Shown piece by piece: positions 11,192 through 22,400 of a stretch of DNA of 64,000 nucleotides (position 1 is its first letter; every line of letters starts with the position of its first letter). The stretch comes from Archegozetes longisetosus. Its lineage: Eukaryota > Arthropoda > Arachnida > Sarcoptiformes > Trhypochthoniidae. Below the pieces are notes generated by a model. It was not told where the DNA came from. It ran no database searches and saw nothing but the letters and a program-made list of their open reading frames with translations. Location: contig JAEMBT020000008.1 of NCBI GenBank assembly GCA_018873245.2, forward strand, positions 5,717,569-5,781,568, given 5' to 3'. Made by a program: the position numbers and the translations under genes.

Positions 11192-11539
11192 TCATGTCGG
11201 AGAATGATTATCACTATGGTTGGAATGATTTCTTTTTATTTTTGGGTTCGGTAACATATAGCCTAGACAACTCGTTAGTAAGGCGGTCCATAAACTTTCG
11301 TCACCTTTTTTCATGCTTAGATTATACAACGAAGTTACCATTACCACAAGTATGACAATAACTTGAGATAAATATATTACTTCGTTCGCAGTGGGAGTGG
11401 AACAATCAGTGAACCAGCCAATATTATTCTTTTGCCTGAAACCCTCAGAATTCTCAGGTTTCATGACCTCTTCTCGTGCAATTTGAAGAGATCTTTTGCT
11501 GGAATCCATGAATTCTCGCTCTGAGGATAATTCATCCAT
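11192..11539 (-). CDS. Small membrane protein of the Polinton
   Basis: A 115-residue frame has a charged N-terminal half (MDELSSEREFMDSSKRSLQI), one clear hydrophobic helix (YLSQVIVILVVMVTSLYNL), a second weaker one (LWTALLTSCLGYML) and a basic C-terminus. Comparable small membrane proteins accompany penton and integrase genes in Polintons, but their function is unknown to me. It overlaps the open frame upstream of the penton start by four bases. No enzymatic motif is seen. Confidence 0.55.
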   Translation of the reverse strand: MDELSSEREFMDSSKRSLQIAREEVMKPENSEGFRQKNNIGWFTDCSTPTANEVIYLSQVIVILVVMVTSLYNLSMKKGDESLWTALLTSCLGYMLPNPKIKRNHSNHSDNHSPT

Positions 11540-11598
11540 TTTACAAAATATTCGAGAATGTTGTTTCTTACTCGTTTTCGGATTACTTTTTCAACACG

Positions 11599-12568
11599 TT
11601 AAGCATTTCCAGCACTCACAGGTTGCAATTCTCGATAATAACGTCTATCTGATTCAGAACCTTTGAAATCTTTTATTGTATATTGCGCTTTTCCAAGTTT
11701 TCTCAAGTTTTCAGCTACTGTAAAAGTTTGATCAGTCCAATTGGGATAATATCCTCTATCGAATTTCGATAAATCATACTTCTTTCTTACTGTAGTTCCG
11801 ATGTTCAACTGATTTTTTTCACGTTGTTTCTTGAAATAAATTTCTTTCAAACTTTTCACACCATATAAGTTTTGGAATACCAGCCTTTCATTCGATTCAT
11901 CTACATCTATCGGCCTCATTTTTATAGATCTGTGCCATCTCTTATTATAAGAATCAACCAGGTCTTCGAGTATATCTATATAGTTTATTGTTCCTTGTGC
12001 TGTGAAGTAGCGAAATATTTTATCTTTCAAAGTTCTATTAACTCGTTCAATCACGCTACATTTGATTTTAACGTCTTGAGAGGTAAAATATTTTACCTTC
12101 ATAGATTGACAGAACGATTTGAATTCAGCATTATTGAATTCTTTTCCTCTATCCGTTTGAATTTTCATTGGCTTTCTTTCAAGGAAAATCTTTTTGAAAC
12201 ACTCAATTATACTAGTCGAAGCTTTTGATTTCAATGGGAAAACCCATAAATATTTGCTTAGACAATCAATTACTGTTAAAAGATATTTGTATCCTCTATT
12301 TTGTCTAGAAGATTCTTGCATATCGACTAAATCCGCTTGAAACTGCTCATCAATATGACTCATAAATCTTATTTCGTACAAAGTTTTTTCTTGCTGGACG
12401 ATGCAAAGTATAAGAAATTTGACCCGAAAGCCACTTGTTCACGTCACTTAGTTTTAATGTTGGAAATTTTATTTTAGCAAACTTGAACAAAGTCTCTGCA
12501 CTTCCGTACGAAGCAGGATGTTTCAAGTCATAATATAATTTATCAAGATATTCAGTAAAGTCGTCCAT
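11599..12568 (-). pseudogene. Polinton retroviral-type integrase, frameshifted
   Basis: An N-terminal frame from 12568 (MDDFTEYLDKLYYDLKHPAS, a zinc-finger-less Polinton type) and a core frame ending at 11599 overlap near 12350-12380 in different phases. This implies a one-base indel just before the first catalytic aspartate. The core shows the DDE triad: Asp in QADLVDM, Asp in QTDRGKEF, Glu in VIERVNRTLK. A C-terminal strand-rich region (YPNWTDQTFTVAENLRKL) follows. The enzyme would insert element DNA into the host genome. The reading frame is broken, so I annotate it as a pseudogene. Confidence 0.85.
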
Positions 12569-12592
12569 ATTTTATTCGTGAGGTTCTGATTC

Positions 12593-13295
12593 TCAATTTT
12601 CTGGTAAATCGAAATTTCTCTTATTAAAATTTTCGTTGTCGTCACTGTTAACATCAAATGTTTTCCAAGTTTTTCTTCTTTTGACCGGACCATCCTCTTC
12701 TTCTGAACTTTTTACATCAGTTTCATGCATGCCTTCGTTTCAAGATTTTTCTTTCGTCTTTATTCGTCGTCACTTCTCTATTCTGTATCTTAGGTCGAAT
12801 CATAGGTTTTGTAACATCTGATAAATTTATATAATCGTCATCCGCATTATTACTAATATTATTGTAAATATTCAATAATTTCATTTTAATGTTCTCATTG
12901 ATAATGAGTTCTGGTTCAACTTTGGCTTCGTGCAACAATGATACTAATTCATTTTGTCCCGAAAGAAATTTTCCATCAGTCATTGCATGACTGATTAAAG
13001 CTACTAAATCACTGTCTTCAACGAAATCTCCGTTCTTGTTTCTCACTCTACCAACAATATCGTATGCATTGATTTTCGCCAGTTTGAGTAGAATTTTCAT
13101 AATATTAATAATTTGATTAGTCTGAGTTATAATTTTCTTTAGTCGTTTTGTACTGCTACTGGCAATACGAGCATTCTGTTCACTTGTAGGTGAACTAATT
13201 CCAGCCCCTGATTCATTCGCTTTTACAGAATCACTCTCAACGATATTTACACTCTCCAATTCAGCAGGCATCGCAACCATTTTTCTAATACTCAT
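12593..13295 (-). pseudogene. Polinton-linked protein of unknown function, frameshifted near its end
   Basis: The main frame runs from 13295 to 12723 (190 codons). It has a helical, Ile/Lys-rich centre (KIITQTNQIINIMKILLKLA) and a conserved-looking LISHAMTDGKFLSGQNELVSLL segment. It ends at a TGA where the neighbouring frame remains open for about 45 further acidic and basic codons, to TGA at 12593-12595. That suggests a one-base indel near 12725. I do not recognise the family. It overlaps the next gene upstream by about 11 bp, consistent with an array of viral genes. Confidence 0.5.
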
Positions 13296-13656
13296 TTAAT
13301 TTCATAACTTTTCTAATAATTGCTCCTGAAAGATGACCTAATGCAGCAGCAGCCGGTATTAGAATTGGTAATATACCACCAGTTTGCTCAATAACTTTTT
13401 TCCTCTTGGAAGCACACTTTGCCGTTTTAGGGCAATCCAAAGCTTTAAGTACTTTTGCGTGACGTTTCAATTTCCTCTTTTGAGTAGATTTGACCGGAAT
13501 ATTCCCTTTAATATAATTGTGAGCCAATTCTGAAAGAGAATTGAACAAAACTTTATCACTACTTATCTCTTTAAGTATCAAATTTCTCTTCTTAGGGTCT
13601 TTGATTTTCGCTAATAAAGTCAAAAAGTCTATAGTCCTTTTCACCGATTTGGACAT
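13285..13656 (-). CDS. Small basic Polinton protein with QTGG..P.L motif (core-protein-like)
   Basis: The 123-residue frame has an N-terminal helical part (DFLTLLAKIKDPKKRNLILK), a middle ending NYIKGNIPV, a Lys/Arg-rich stretch and a C-terminal EQTGGILPILIPAAAALGHL. This combination recurs in small proteins of animal Polintons and adintoviruses, where it sits near the integrase and ATPase. It may be a DNA-condensing or membrane-active virion component. The frame is intact. The function is inference from charge and hydrophobic pattern. Confidence 0.6.
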   Translation of the reverse strand: MSKSVKRTIDFLTLLAKIKDPKKRNLILKEISSDKVLFNSLSELAHNYIKGNIPVKSTQKRKLKRHAKVLKALDCPKTAKCASKRKKVIEQTGGILPILIPAAAALGHLSGAIIRKVMKLNEY

Positions 13657-13741
13657 TTTCTACGAAGTTGACTGTTCAATGATTACCTTTTAAATAAGCA
13701 AATATTTAACTTCTTCGTGAATTTATATCTTGAAAAACGAA

Positions 13742-14149
13742 TCACTCTTTCCTAACATAGTAATGAGGCGCAAAACGCGTCCTGATCTTAAGTTCCGGCG
13801 GTAGTTCCTCCTCTGTGATTCTAGTACGAAAACGAAACTCGTCTGGTGTGTCAGGTTTCAAATCAATTAACAAATAACTGAAAGGCTTCGAGGTTGCATC
13901 AGCAAAAATTTTCTGGAATGTTTTAGTCTTTTCGCCGAAAAGTTGATATTCTAAATGCTTTATATGGCTGCTATTCCTGAAGCTTTTCATTAGAATCATG
14001 TATTGACTATTCAGGTTGATATTTCTCATCTCTTTTCCTTGATGAAAAATATTTTGCACTATAAAGAAGACGCTAACATTCAAGTGATGACTCCCTTTTG
14101 TAAACAGATCACTCATTTTGGAACTTTTGGTCATTTCAGTCATCATATT
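13742..14149 (-). pseudogene. C-terminal half of Polinton packaging ATPase, cut by LTR element
   Basis: An open frame of 134 codons runs from just beside the 5' LTR to a stop at 13742. It contains FTKGSHHLNVSVFFIVQNIF and NSQYMILMKSFRN, the sensor and C-terminal part of the FtsK/HerA-like ATPase that packages DNA in Polintons. Its N-terminal half, with Walker A and B, lies 13.5 kb away at 27645-27942. The two halves meet at the 4-bp duplication (ATAT) and the phase is conserved across one copy of it. The gene was therefore apparently intact in frame when the retrotransposon landed. Confidence 0.9.
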
Positions 14150-14489
14150 GCAAGGAATTTTCCTTTATTCTCTTTCTACACCCTTAACTTTACTTTCCCA
14201 CAGATGAACATAAATCACAAAACAGGGACCAGACATAATCAGGATTAGTAATTCAAAAGTATCCCCACTCCTAACCATTGTCTAACAAAAATAACTCCTC
14301 TTTCTCGACTATTGGTTAAAACTTGTTAAGCCTCTACCCTAAATTTAGATCGAACTCTTCCTATAAGAGTGATCGACAAATATGTATTCTCGGTCTTGTA
14401 CCTCATATTACCATAATAAAATAGCTACTGTAGTTACAATAGTTGTGTCATTGTTACGAAATTGTGTTGTGCTACGATTCTATGTTGCA
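14150..14489 (+). repeat. 5' LTR of the gypsy element
   Basis: The LTR begins TGCAAGGAATTTTCC and ends CTATGTTGCA. It is preceded by ATAT at 14146-14149. An AATAAAATAGCT signal near 14415 could serve polyadenylation. A candidate primer-binding site starting TGG lies just after it at 14494-14511. I cannot assign the tRNA. Confidence 0.92.
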
Positions 14490-14884
14490 AATATGGAGGT
14501 CCCACAGAGATGGTGATAGACGATACCGTTTGGCCGACAACCTACTAAACACCGCTTAGAGTCACTTGGGAAAGACTGTGTGTTCTGGTTCTTGGGATTC
14601 GTTATCGTGGCTATTCACCAAAGGTAAGTTTGAACTCAAGCAATATAGTCGTGGTCCGACATAATCAGGAGCAACGGTGTGATTTGAGGTAGACCAATTT
14701 CTTAGAGAAATTTGTCCAGAGTGCTGATCAAACGAGTTTGCGTTTCGTGAAAGTAGTTAGTGTTTGACTACTAGTTAGTGTTAGTTCGTCGTGTTACGTT
14801 ACTACGATACCAGCAGGTAAAGGTATCGGTGGTACACCTAAGACACCTGTAGCGGCGACGGGTGGTACCTCTGGTTTAATTCCC

Positions 14885-16027
14885 ATGGCAATTACCCTAG
14901 ACCAGGTGAGACGGGTCGTGAACGACGCCGTTTCCGGTGGTATTGCGACCATTGGGGGTTTTAAAATTGATAAGTATGATGGCAGAATAAGTGCCGATGC
15001 GATTGAGTGGATCGACTCGTATGTCGATACCACCAACTTGAAGGGTTGGAATGATGAACAAAGGTTTCAGAACTTCAACCAGTTTCTATTTAAAAATGCC
15101 AAAAATTGGTATAAACTGTATGTCAAGAAATCCTCCTCACCACCCACTAACTGGGCTGAACTTATGGCGGCATTCCTTGACTATCACGTACCAACAGATA
15201 GGGCTAACTCTTTAAGAGAACAGATGGTGAATAGAAAACAAACAGATGAAGATGTAATACAGTATATAACAGATAAGCGACTCCTTTGTCTGGAGATGAA
15301 TCCGAGCATGCTTTTTGCTGAAATGCGTAGTTTCATTATTGAGGGAATTATACCAGAGATAAGGGCTACAATAACTCATAAAGAAAACCTCAATTTTACA
15401 GCACTCCAGCAAAATGCGATTAATATAGAAAAAGGACTTAAGGATACAGGGAAATTATCCAAAGCTAAAAACGAATACGAGATTCGTATGTTAAATAATG
15501 AGGAAAATGTAAGGACTTTAACCGAAACATTAAATAGGATGTGTGAAAAGTTTGAGGAGACTATGTTAGACCTTAAAAAAGGCAACAGGCGTTCACGCCG
15601 GGACAGAGAATTTGATAGGTATGGAAGAAAACTTATCGACCGTTCGCGAGATAGATCTCGTGAGATGTACGTAAATGCCTCACACGACTCATCACGCGAT
15701 TACAGTAGAAGTTATTCAAGGGATAGAGATAAAAGAGATTACGATTATACTAGAGACACCTCTAACAGTCGAAGAAAAACAAGATTCAACAATACAAGTT
15801 CTTCGTCAGAAGAAAGATATAGTAACGAGGACTCGTATAGGCTAAACAGTAACTATAATAAGAGGAAACGAAATAAGAGAGATCTTAATTATAGCAGGAA
15901 AGATCAGGTTAACGAGAACGATAAACCTATTAAGCGTGTTGAATTTGACATTGCTAGGAAGCTAAACGATAGCCGCAACCTTAATGAAGACATCAAGTGT
16001 TTCAACTGCCAAAAAGTTGGGCATTGA
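14885..16027 (+). CDS. Gag polyprotein of the gypsy element, ends in a broken zinc knuckle
   Basis: The 380-codon frame has the Ty3/gypsy Gag core (KIDKYDGRISADAIEWIDSY, NWAELMAAFLDYHVPTDRA, LREQMVNRKQTDEDVIQYI). A long Arg/Ser/Asp-rich linker follows, with many RS/RD dipeptides. It finishes with the first half of a CCHC zinc knuckle, CFNCQKVGH, directly followed by TGA. At that point the sequence jumps to RNase H. The stop is therefore a by-product of an internal deletion that removed protease and reverse transcriptase. Gag would form the capsid particle around the RNA. An in-frame upstream ATG is not obvious, so I took the ATG at 14885. Confidence 0.85.
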   Translation: MAITLDQVRRVVNDAVSGGIATIGGFKIDKYDGRISADAIEWIDSYVDTTNLKGWNDEQRFQNFNQFLFKNAKNWYKLYVKKSSSPPTNWAELMAAFLDYHVPTDRANSLREQMVNRKQTDEDVIQYITDKRLLCLEMNPSMLFAEMRSFIIEGIIPEIRATITHKENLNFTALQQNAINIEKGLKDTGKLSKAKNEYEIRMLNNEENVRTLTETLNRMCEKFEETMLDLKKGNRRSRRDREFDRYGRKLIDRSRDRSREMYVNASHDSSRDYSRSYSRDRDKRDYDYTRDTSNSRRKTRFNNTSSSSEERYSNEDSYRLNSNYNKRKRNKRDLNYSRKDQVNENDKPIKRVEFDIARKLNDSRNLNEDIKCFNCQKVGH

Positions 16028-16661
16028 CAGTAAGTTACCCATAGAAATTCACACAGATGGTAGTCTCAAAGGTATAGGCGGAGCCCTTTATCATGTCATA
16101 GACGGACAATCTCATCCGTTCTGCTTTGTAAGTTGGCTCTTACATAATGCAGAGAAAAACTATTCAATACCAGAGATTGAATGCTTAGCTATAGTAAAAG
16201 TCACCATTAAGTGTCAACAATACTTAATGGGGACACACTTTGTAGTCGTTACAGACCATCTGGCCCTTAAATGGATGTCTGAGAAGCAAAGTTTAAATAA
16301 TAGGCTCACACGTTGGTCATTACACCTTCAAAGCTTCGACTACACAATAAAGCATAGAAGTGGTAAACTCAATGTAGTTGCAGATGCGTTAAGTAGATTT
16401 CCTGTGGGTCAACCTGAAATTCTGGACGATAATCTAGAAAGACACTGTCTCGTAATGTCTCATGCCAAGTATTGTCAAGACATTAATTCATCAGACTATG
16501 AGATAGATATACCCCATAGACAGAGATATGACCCCCACTTCGGAAAAATTTACCGATTGAAGATCCCTCTAAATGTTACGATGAGAAGTTACTTAACAAC
16601 TATGCTATTAGATATAAAATACTTTACAAGCGCATCAAGATTAACAAAGAAAGAAAACTAG
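16020..16661 (+). pseudogene. RNase H part of gypsy pol (protease and RT deleted, then frameshift)
   Basis: After the gag/pol deletion junction near 16015-16035 the frame encodes RNase H: EIHTDGSLKGIGGALYH, then IPEIECLAIV, VVTDHLALKWM and HRSGKLNVVADALSR. The frame ends uselessly at 16661. The real continuation (the H2C2 zinc-binding region of integrase) proceeds in another frame from about 16557. A one-base indel near 16550-16558 therefore separates RNase H from integrase. The catalytic acidic residues of RNase H are present, but without RT the element cannot copy itself. Confidence 0.85.
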
Positions 16662-19466
16662 TTGTTTGCATTCCAACAGAGCTTATTCTAGATGTCCTTT
16701 ACGCCTATCATGATGATCTGCTTGGCGGAGCCCATCTAGGCATAAACAAAACTCTAGACAAAATAACTAACCGTTATTATTGGCCAAACATGAGATCAGA
16801 TATAATTGAATACGTAAATACTTGTAAAGATTGTCAAACCAAAAAGAAGCCTCTGTTACCACAAGCAGGGCTAATGGTTCCCATGATAAAGAACGCTCCG
16901 TTTGAAATATTAGGTATTGACTTCCTGGGAAAATTCAAGCTATCGAGATCCGGTAATACTTATATTATTGCTGCCACCGACTACTTCACTAAATGGGCCA
17001 TCTGTAAAGCTATTCCGGCCGCAACCAAAGAGGCTGCAGCAGATTTTATCATTGAGAATATTATTTGTATCTTTGGCACTCCAAAGACCCTACTTAGTGA
17101 TAGAGGTGTACAATTCAGAGCCCATTTCAGTCAAGCTATTTATGAAAGACTAGCAATTAGACATGTGACTACAACTTCGTACCATCCACAGTGCAACGGA
17201 CTGACAGAAAAATACAACCAAACACTAGCCAAAATGATATCTAACTATGTATCAAAGTCACAGGATGACTGGGATAGAGCCTTACAGTGGGTTACGTTCT
17301 CATATAATACTTCCCTAAACGCTACCACTGGTTATTCACCTTTTAGGTTACTATTTGGCAGAGACCCAGTACTCCCCCCTGATAGAGTAACAGGAGTACC
17401 AGTATTAGGCGTCTGGTCTGAAGATCAGTACCTCGAAAGCCTAGATAACTCTATTAAAGATATGCATAAAAATGTTGCTAACAATATACATAAAGCGGCA
17501 GAAAGGAATAAACTGCACTACGACAAGCGTCACCGAAGTGTTACATTCAAGAAAGGGGACACAGTCTTAGTATTTTACCCAACAAGAATAGTGGGAAAGT
17601 CAGAAAAACTTCTCCACCCGTTCCATGGTCCGTTCACCATCAAGAAGTGCTATTCTAATGGCGTAAATTATGAAATTGAAGGCACTCTGAACGGCAGAAA
17701 AATTGTTCTAGATTGTGTGCATGTTAGCCGGATTAAACTCTATTCTGATAGAGAGAAACTAATATCTAGACTAGAAGCGCTAGCAGATGAGGATATAAAC
17801 TCTGAAGATAGTGATAGCTACGAAGATAAAATTCAGTCGGAAGTAGTCGAATACATACACTCGAAAGAGTGCCCTAATAGTAGCTCCTCTACAGAGATTT
17901 ATGATTACAAATCAGAACTCAAGGAACTTAACAAAGTCCAACAGTCACATCAGAGCGAAGAAAATCAAGAAGTGATCTCGAAAATTCATGCACAAACTCC
18001 TACTGCCTTAAGGAGGTCACAGAGAATCCGTAAACCTCGTACATTCTTCGATCAGTCACTTTTATCTTTAATGCTCCTATTTTATCTGACGATTCCAGTG
18101 TTCTCTTCACTACAAAAGCTCAATCCTTTAGTCTGGAGAAAATCACAAAAACCAGTCATAACTGGCGTTAATCGTGTGTTGATTACAGTCAGATATGAAT
18201 CACCTTGTCTTGCATTCCTAGAACCCACATTTATCCCCTATCGCAACAATGAACTGAAAGACTGGTGCAACAAACAACTTAATACAGATTTCATTGAGCC
18301 TCTTCGAAAATTTTGCAGAAGTCCGTACCACATGCCTGATGCTGAGGTCGTATTTAAAAGACAGAAGCGCTTGGCATTGCTCGCTATAGGTCTTATAGCT
18401 GTTTTCGCAGTAGCAATCACGAAAACAGTCGGAGTTTCTGTCTCCGCTCTAGTACAAGTCTCGAAAGCTAAGGAGCAAATTGAAGAGTTGAAGGAGAATC
18501 AACAAAAGATGCTTGAAAAACTCTCAATGCTAGAAAGCAACCAAGAACGAGTTAAGAAAATAATAGGCTTACTACAGTCAGAAATTGAAGGTATAGGGTA
18601 TCAGGTAAAGGGAATCACCGATTCCCTGAGATTACTACAAAACCATCTACCATCATTTATGATATACGTGTCGCATCTGGCAGCTCGCTTAGCCTTAACC
18701 CACGATAAACTCGCGGACATTGGTCGAAAGTGGAAAACTGGTGTAGTTGATGAAAAGATTCTTGAGATATTCAACTTCAGCCTTCCATGTAGTCCAAACT
18801 GTAATTTAAGTCTCGCTGAACCAAAAGATTGTGTGCTTAACGAAGATAAACAGATGATAAGTATGGTATTTGATATCAAAAGTACGCAATCCAACACATC
18901 CATAATGATAGCTGATCCTTTCACACTTTACCCAAGAAGAAACGACAATTCGACAATATGCCCTATCCGTTATAATGGACCGCAAAATGTAGTATACAAT
19001 TACAAGTCTGATTGTGTAGTAGTACTTCCGTCCTCTCCAAATACACTTCAAAACCTTGTCGTTGTCCCTAATTTTGATTCATGTCAGTCTAGACTACCTA
19101 TCAACATCACGAAAAAATACTGGAAAGCAGAGAAATGTGAGGACATACACACGGTAACCGTAGAAGATATAGTCCAGATCAAACAAGTCGCAGACAATAA
19201 TTACCTTTATTGTGAAAGCTTTGATATCAAAATATACAATCGTACGATAGAATGCCCTCCATTTGTCTTTGCACTACCAACAACCACAACCTTTGATATT
19301 GGGAACCTTCATTATGAAGGGAAACAAACTCGCATTAACGGTGAAGTAAGTTTAACGGCCTCACAATCACAGAGAATCAACTTTCACTTAATGCCAAACT
19401 TGCATAACTTCGATTTCGAAAGCATTTCTGTGCAAGTGAATAAAGAACTAAAATCTATTGATACTA
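16557..19466 (+). pseudogene. Gypsy integrase fused in frame to an env-like protein, cut by a LINE
   Basis: The open frame starts before the first ATG (16790). The zinc-binding H..H..C..C region (HDDLLGGAHLG then CKDCQ) leads to the DDE core: Asp in GIDFLGK, Asp in LSDRGVQF, Glu in NGLTEKYNQ. A C-terminal region FKKGDTVLVFYPTR follows. After an acidic and serine-rich linker the frame continues without a stop into an env-like protein. This has a hydrophobic leader near 18060-18105, a basic cleavage-like site (KRQKR) at about 18355-18370, a hydrophobic fusion-peptide-like segment and a heptad-rich coiled coil. The LINE interrupts it at 19467. The env part resembles errantivirus and baculovirus F-type proteins in layout. 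The first env's membrane anchor lies beyond the LINE at 23090-23160. Confidence 0.8.
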
Positions 19467-19496
19467 TCATTTTTTTGCAATAACCGCTTATCCTTA

Positions 19497-22400
19497 TTAG
19501 GGTTGCGGGGTTCGTAGCTTGCCTAACTGTTGGGACCAAGCTTTTCTGTCTCTTGCAATGCTCTCTATTTCTTCATTCTTGAGACCCAATTTCTCATCTG
19601 CGATGTTGTAGCTGTAATCCTTCCATCTTCTTCTGGGTCTCCCTCTTGGACGTTTACTTGTTGGACATGCTTCGTAGACTTGTTTTACTAGTCTGTCTTG
19701 TGGCATTCTAATCAGGTGACCTAACCACTTAAGCTGCGACCTCTCTATCCAGAGAAGCAGCGGACTTACCTGTAGGGTTTCTCGGATGTCTGAACTCCTT
19801 ATTCTATCGAGTAATGTCAATCCAGCTATCCTTCTTAGAAACCTCATTTCTGCCGCCTGTACTCGCGATTTCATTCTTTCGGTCATGACCCATTGCTCAT
19901 GTCCATAGGTGAGGATAGGTCTATACACGGATTTGTAGATTGAGAGCTTGGTCTTCGTGCTGAGTTCTCTTTTTGTTACGACGGTCCTGTACAACTGTCG
20001 CATGACTCCAGCTGCTGCTCCAATACGCGATGTTAATTCCGTGTCCCATTTTCCGTCACTCGTGAATGTTACCCCGAGATACTTGAACTTCTCAACCTCT
20101 AGGAGTGGGGACCCACTAACATGCAGGTTGCCACTCACATGTGGAGTTCTAGATATCGTCATTGCCTGTGTTTTTGATGTACTGATTTTCATTCCGACCG
20201 CATTACATTCTTCATTGAACCTATCTAGTGCCTGCTGGAGATCTGCCCTGGTAGACGCAAGTTTTGCAACGTCGTCTGCGAAGAGAAGGTTGCTCACCCT
20301 TGCATCTCCTATCGAGATACACTCATTGCCTTGGCTGCGCCTCGATATCCTATCCATGAAGACTGTGAATAGGAGTGGAGACAATACGCAACCTTGGCGG
20401 AGTCCAGCGTTTACCATGAAGGTTTTTGATTTCAACCCATTTATTCGAACACAACTCCCACAGTGATTGTACAGTGATTTTATTGCTCTTAGTAGCACAC
20501 CTCTTATGTTGTATTCTTCTAGCACCTTCCAGAGTACATCTCTTGGCACACGATCATATGCTTTCTCTAGATCAATGAAGCACGTGTGAACTGGTCTCCC
20601 ATATTCCCAAGATTTTTCATATACTTGTGCTAGGGTAAAGAGTTGGTCTGTTGTTCCGCGGCCTGGGCGGAATCCACATTGCTCCTCTTGGATTAAAGGT
20701 TCCACTTTTTTCCGGCACTTTTGCTCTACTATTTTTGCATATACCTTTCCAGCCTGACTAAGGAGAGTTATGCCCCGATAGTTTGAGCATTCTCTGTGAT
20801 CTCCTTTCTTGAACAGTGGTACCACTATGCCCTGCTGCCAATCTTTTGGTGCCTTCCCTATCTTCCATGACACATTGATCACTCGTGTCAACCATTCGCA
20901 CCCTTTACGGCCCATGGCCTTCAGCATTTCTGCTCGTATTTCATCAATTCCGGCAGCTTTCCCATTCTTCAGATTTTTAATTGCAGTCATAACTTCCTCT
21001 TGTAGAATTGGGTCTACTGGTTCGTTAATACTGCTGATGTGATCATCAGGCGTAGCTTCCACTGGGTTGAGGAGTTCCTTGAAGTGTTCTCTCCATCTGG
21101 CAAGTATCTTGTTGTTATCCGTGATCACCTCCCCGGATTTGCTTTTGATGGTCCGTAAAGCATCTTGTTTTCCTCGTCGTATTCTTCGAATTTTTTGCCA
21201 GAACGTTTTCACTGCTGTTTTGTGGTTATCCTCTAAGATCATACCAAATTCCTCCCACGCTCGCGCTTTTGCTTCCGACACCGTTCTTGCGGCTTCCTTT
21301 CGGGCTGCTCGATATTTGTTAACAGCATCTGGTGTTTTGTTGTGCAGCATTTCTTTGAATGCAGTCTTTTTCCTTTGAACGGCTATTTTGACTTCTTCAT
21401 TCCACCACGGTGTTCTTTGGCCGCCTCCGAATGCTGCGCCAACACGTTTAATTCCGCATGCTTCGGTTGCTGCCTCAATCACCGCTTCCTTGAAGAGACT
21501 CCATTCCTTTTCTGCGCTCTCTGTTGCGTTGGGAGTCATTAAATACCTGTTACGTATGTGTGCTTCGAATGCGGTCCTGGTGTTGTTATTAGCCAGATCT
21601 TCCCATCTAATTCTGGTGATCTGTTTCGGTGCTCTTGGCCTGTCTGGCCTTCTTCCTTCGAACCGTATCCTGCTCACTACGAGATGATGATCAGTTGACA
21701 GCTCTGCCCCTCTTTTAACCCTGGTGTCCAACACTAGCCGCCGAAGATCGCTAGATACGACTATAAAGTCTATTATTGATCTGTAGCCTCTCGTATCCTG
21801 CTTCCAGGTATACTTGTGGTGCGCCTTGTGCTTGAAGAAGGTATTTGTTATGGACATTGCGTTATTTGCGCAGAAATCCAATACCATCTCACCATTCTTA
21901 TTAGTATGGGCATCGCCGTTCCTCCCAATCACACCTTTCCAGGTATGATCGTCAACGCCAACATGTGCGTTGAAGTCTCCAAGAACGACGATTGAGTCAT
22001 TGACTGGTATTTTGTCAATTATTTGTGCTACTTTGTCGAGAAAACCTGGGTAATCGGTTTCGTTGTTCGGTGCGTACACCGAGATGAAGGTGATTATTTG
22101 GCCCCGTGGGATTCGAACTCGTATTGCACATACTCTTTCATCTTCTGGGATCCATTCAAGTACACATGGGGTAAGCCGGGGGCTTGTGAGTATCCCCACT
22201 CCCGCTTTACCCCGTTCTTGGACGTTAACTCCAGAGTAGTAAAGGGTCCATCCTCGTTCCAAATTGACTGTTCCAGAAACTTTGCTATGTGTCGAAGATA
22301 AACCTACTATATCTAGCCGGTATTTCTCTATCTCTTCCACTAGTTCTTTTTCTTTTCCAGCCAATGAGGTGACGTTCCATGTCCCAATGTCCATTATCCA

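Noticed and set aside
11043-11195. Longer penton protein with an N-terminal membrane helix
   Set aside because: The extra frame overlaps the upstream gene and precedes the conserved start region; it is probably intergenic sequence that happens to be open.
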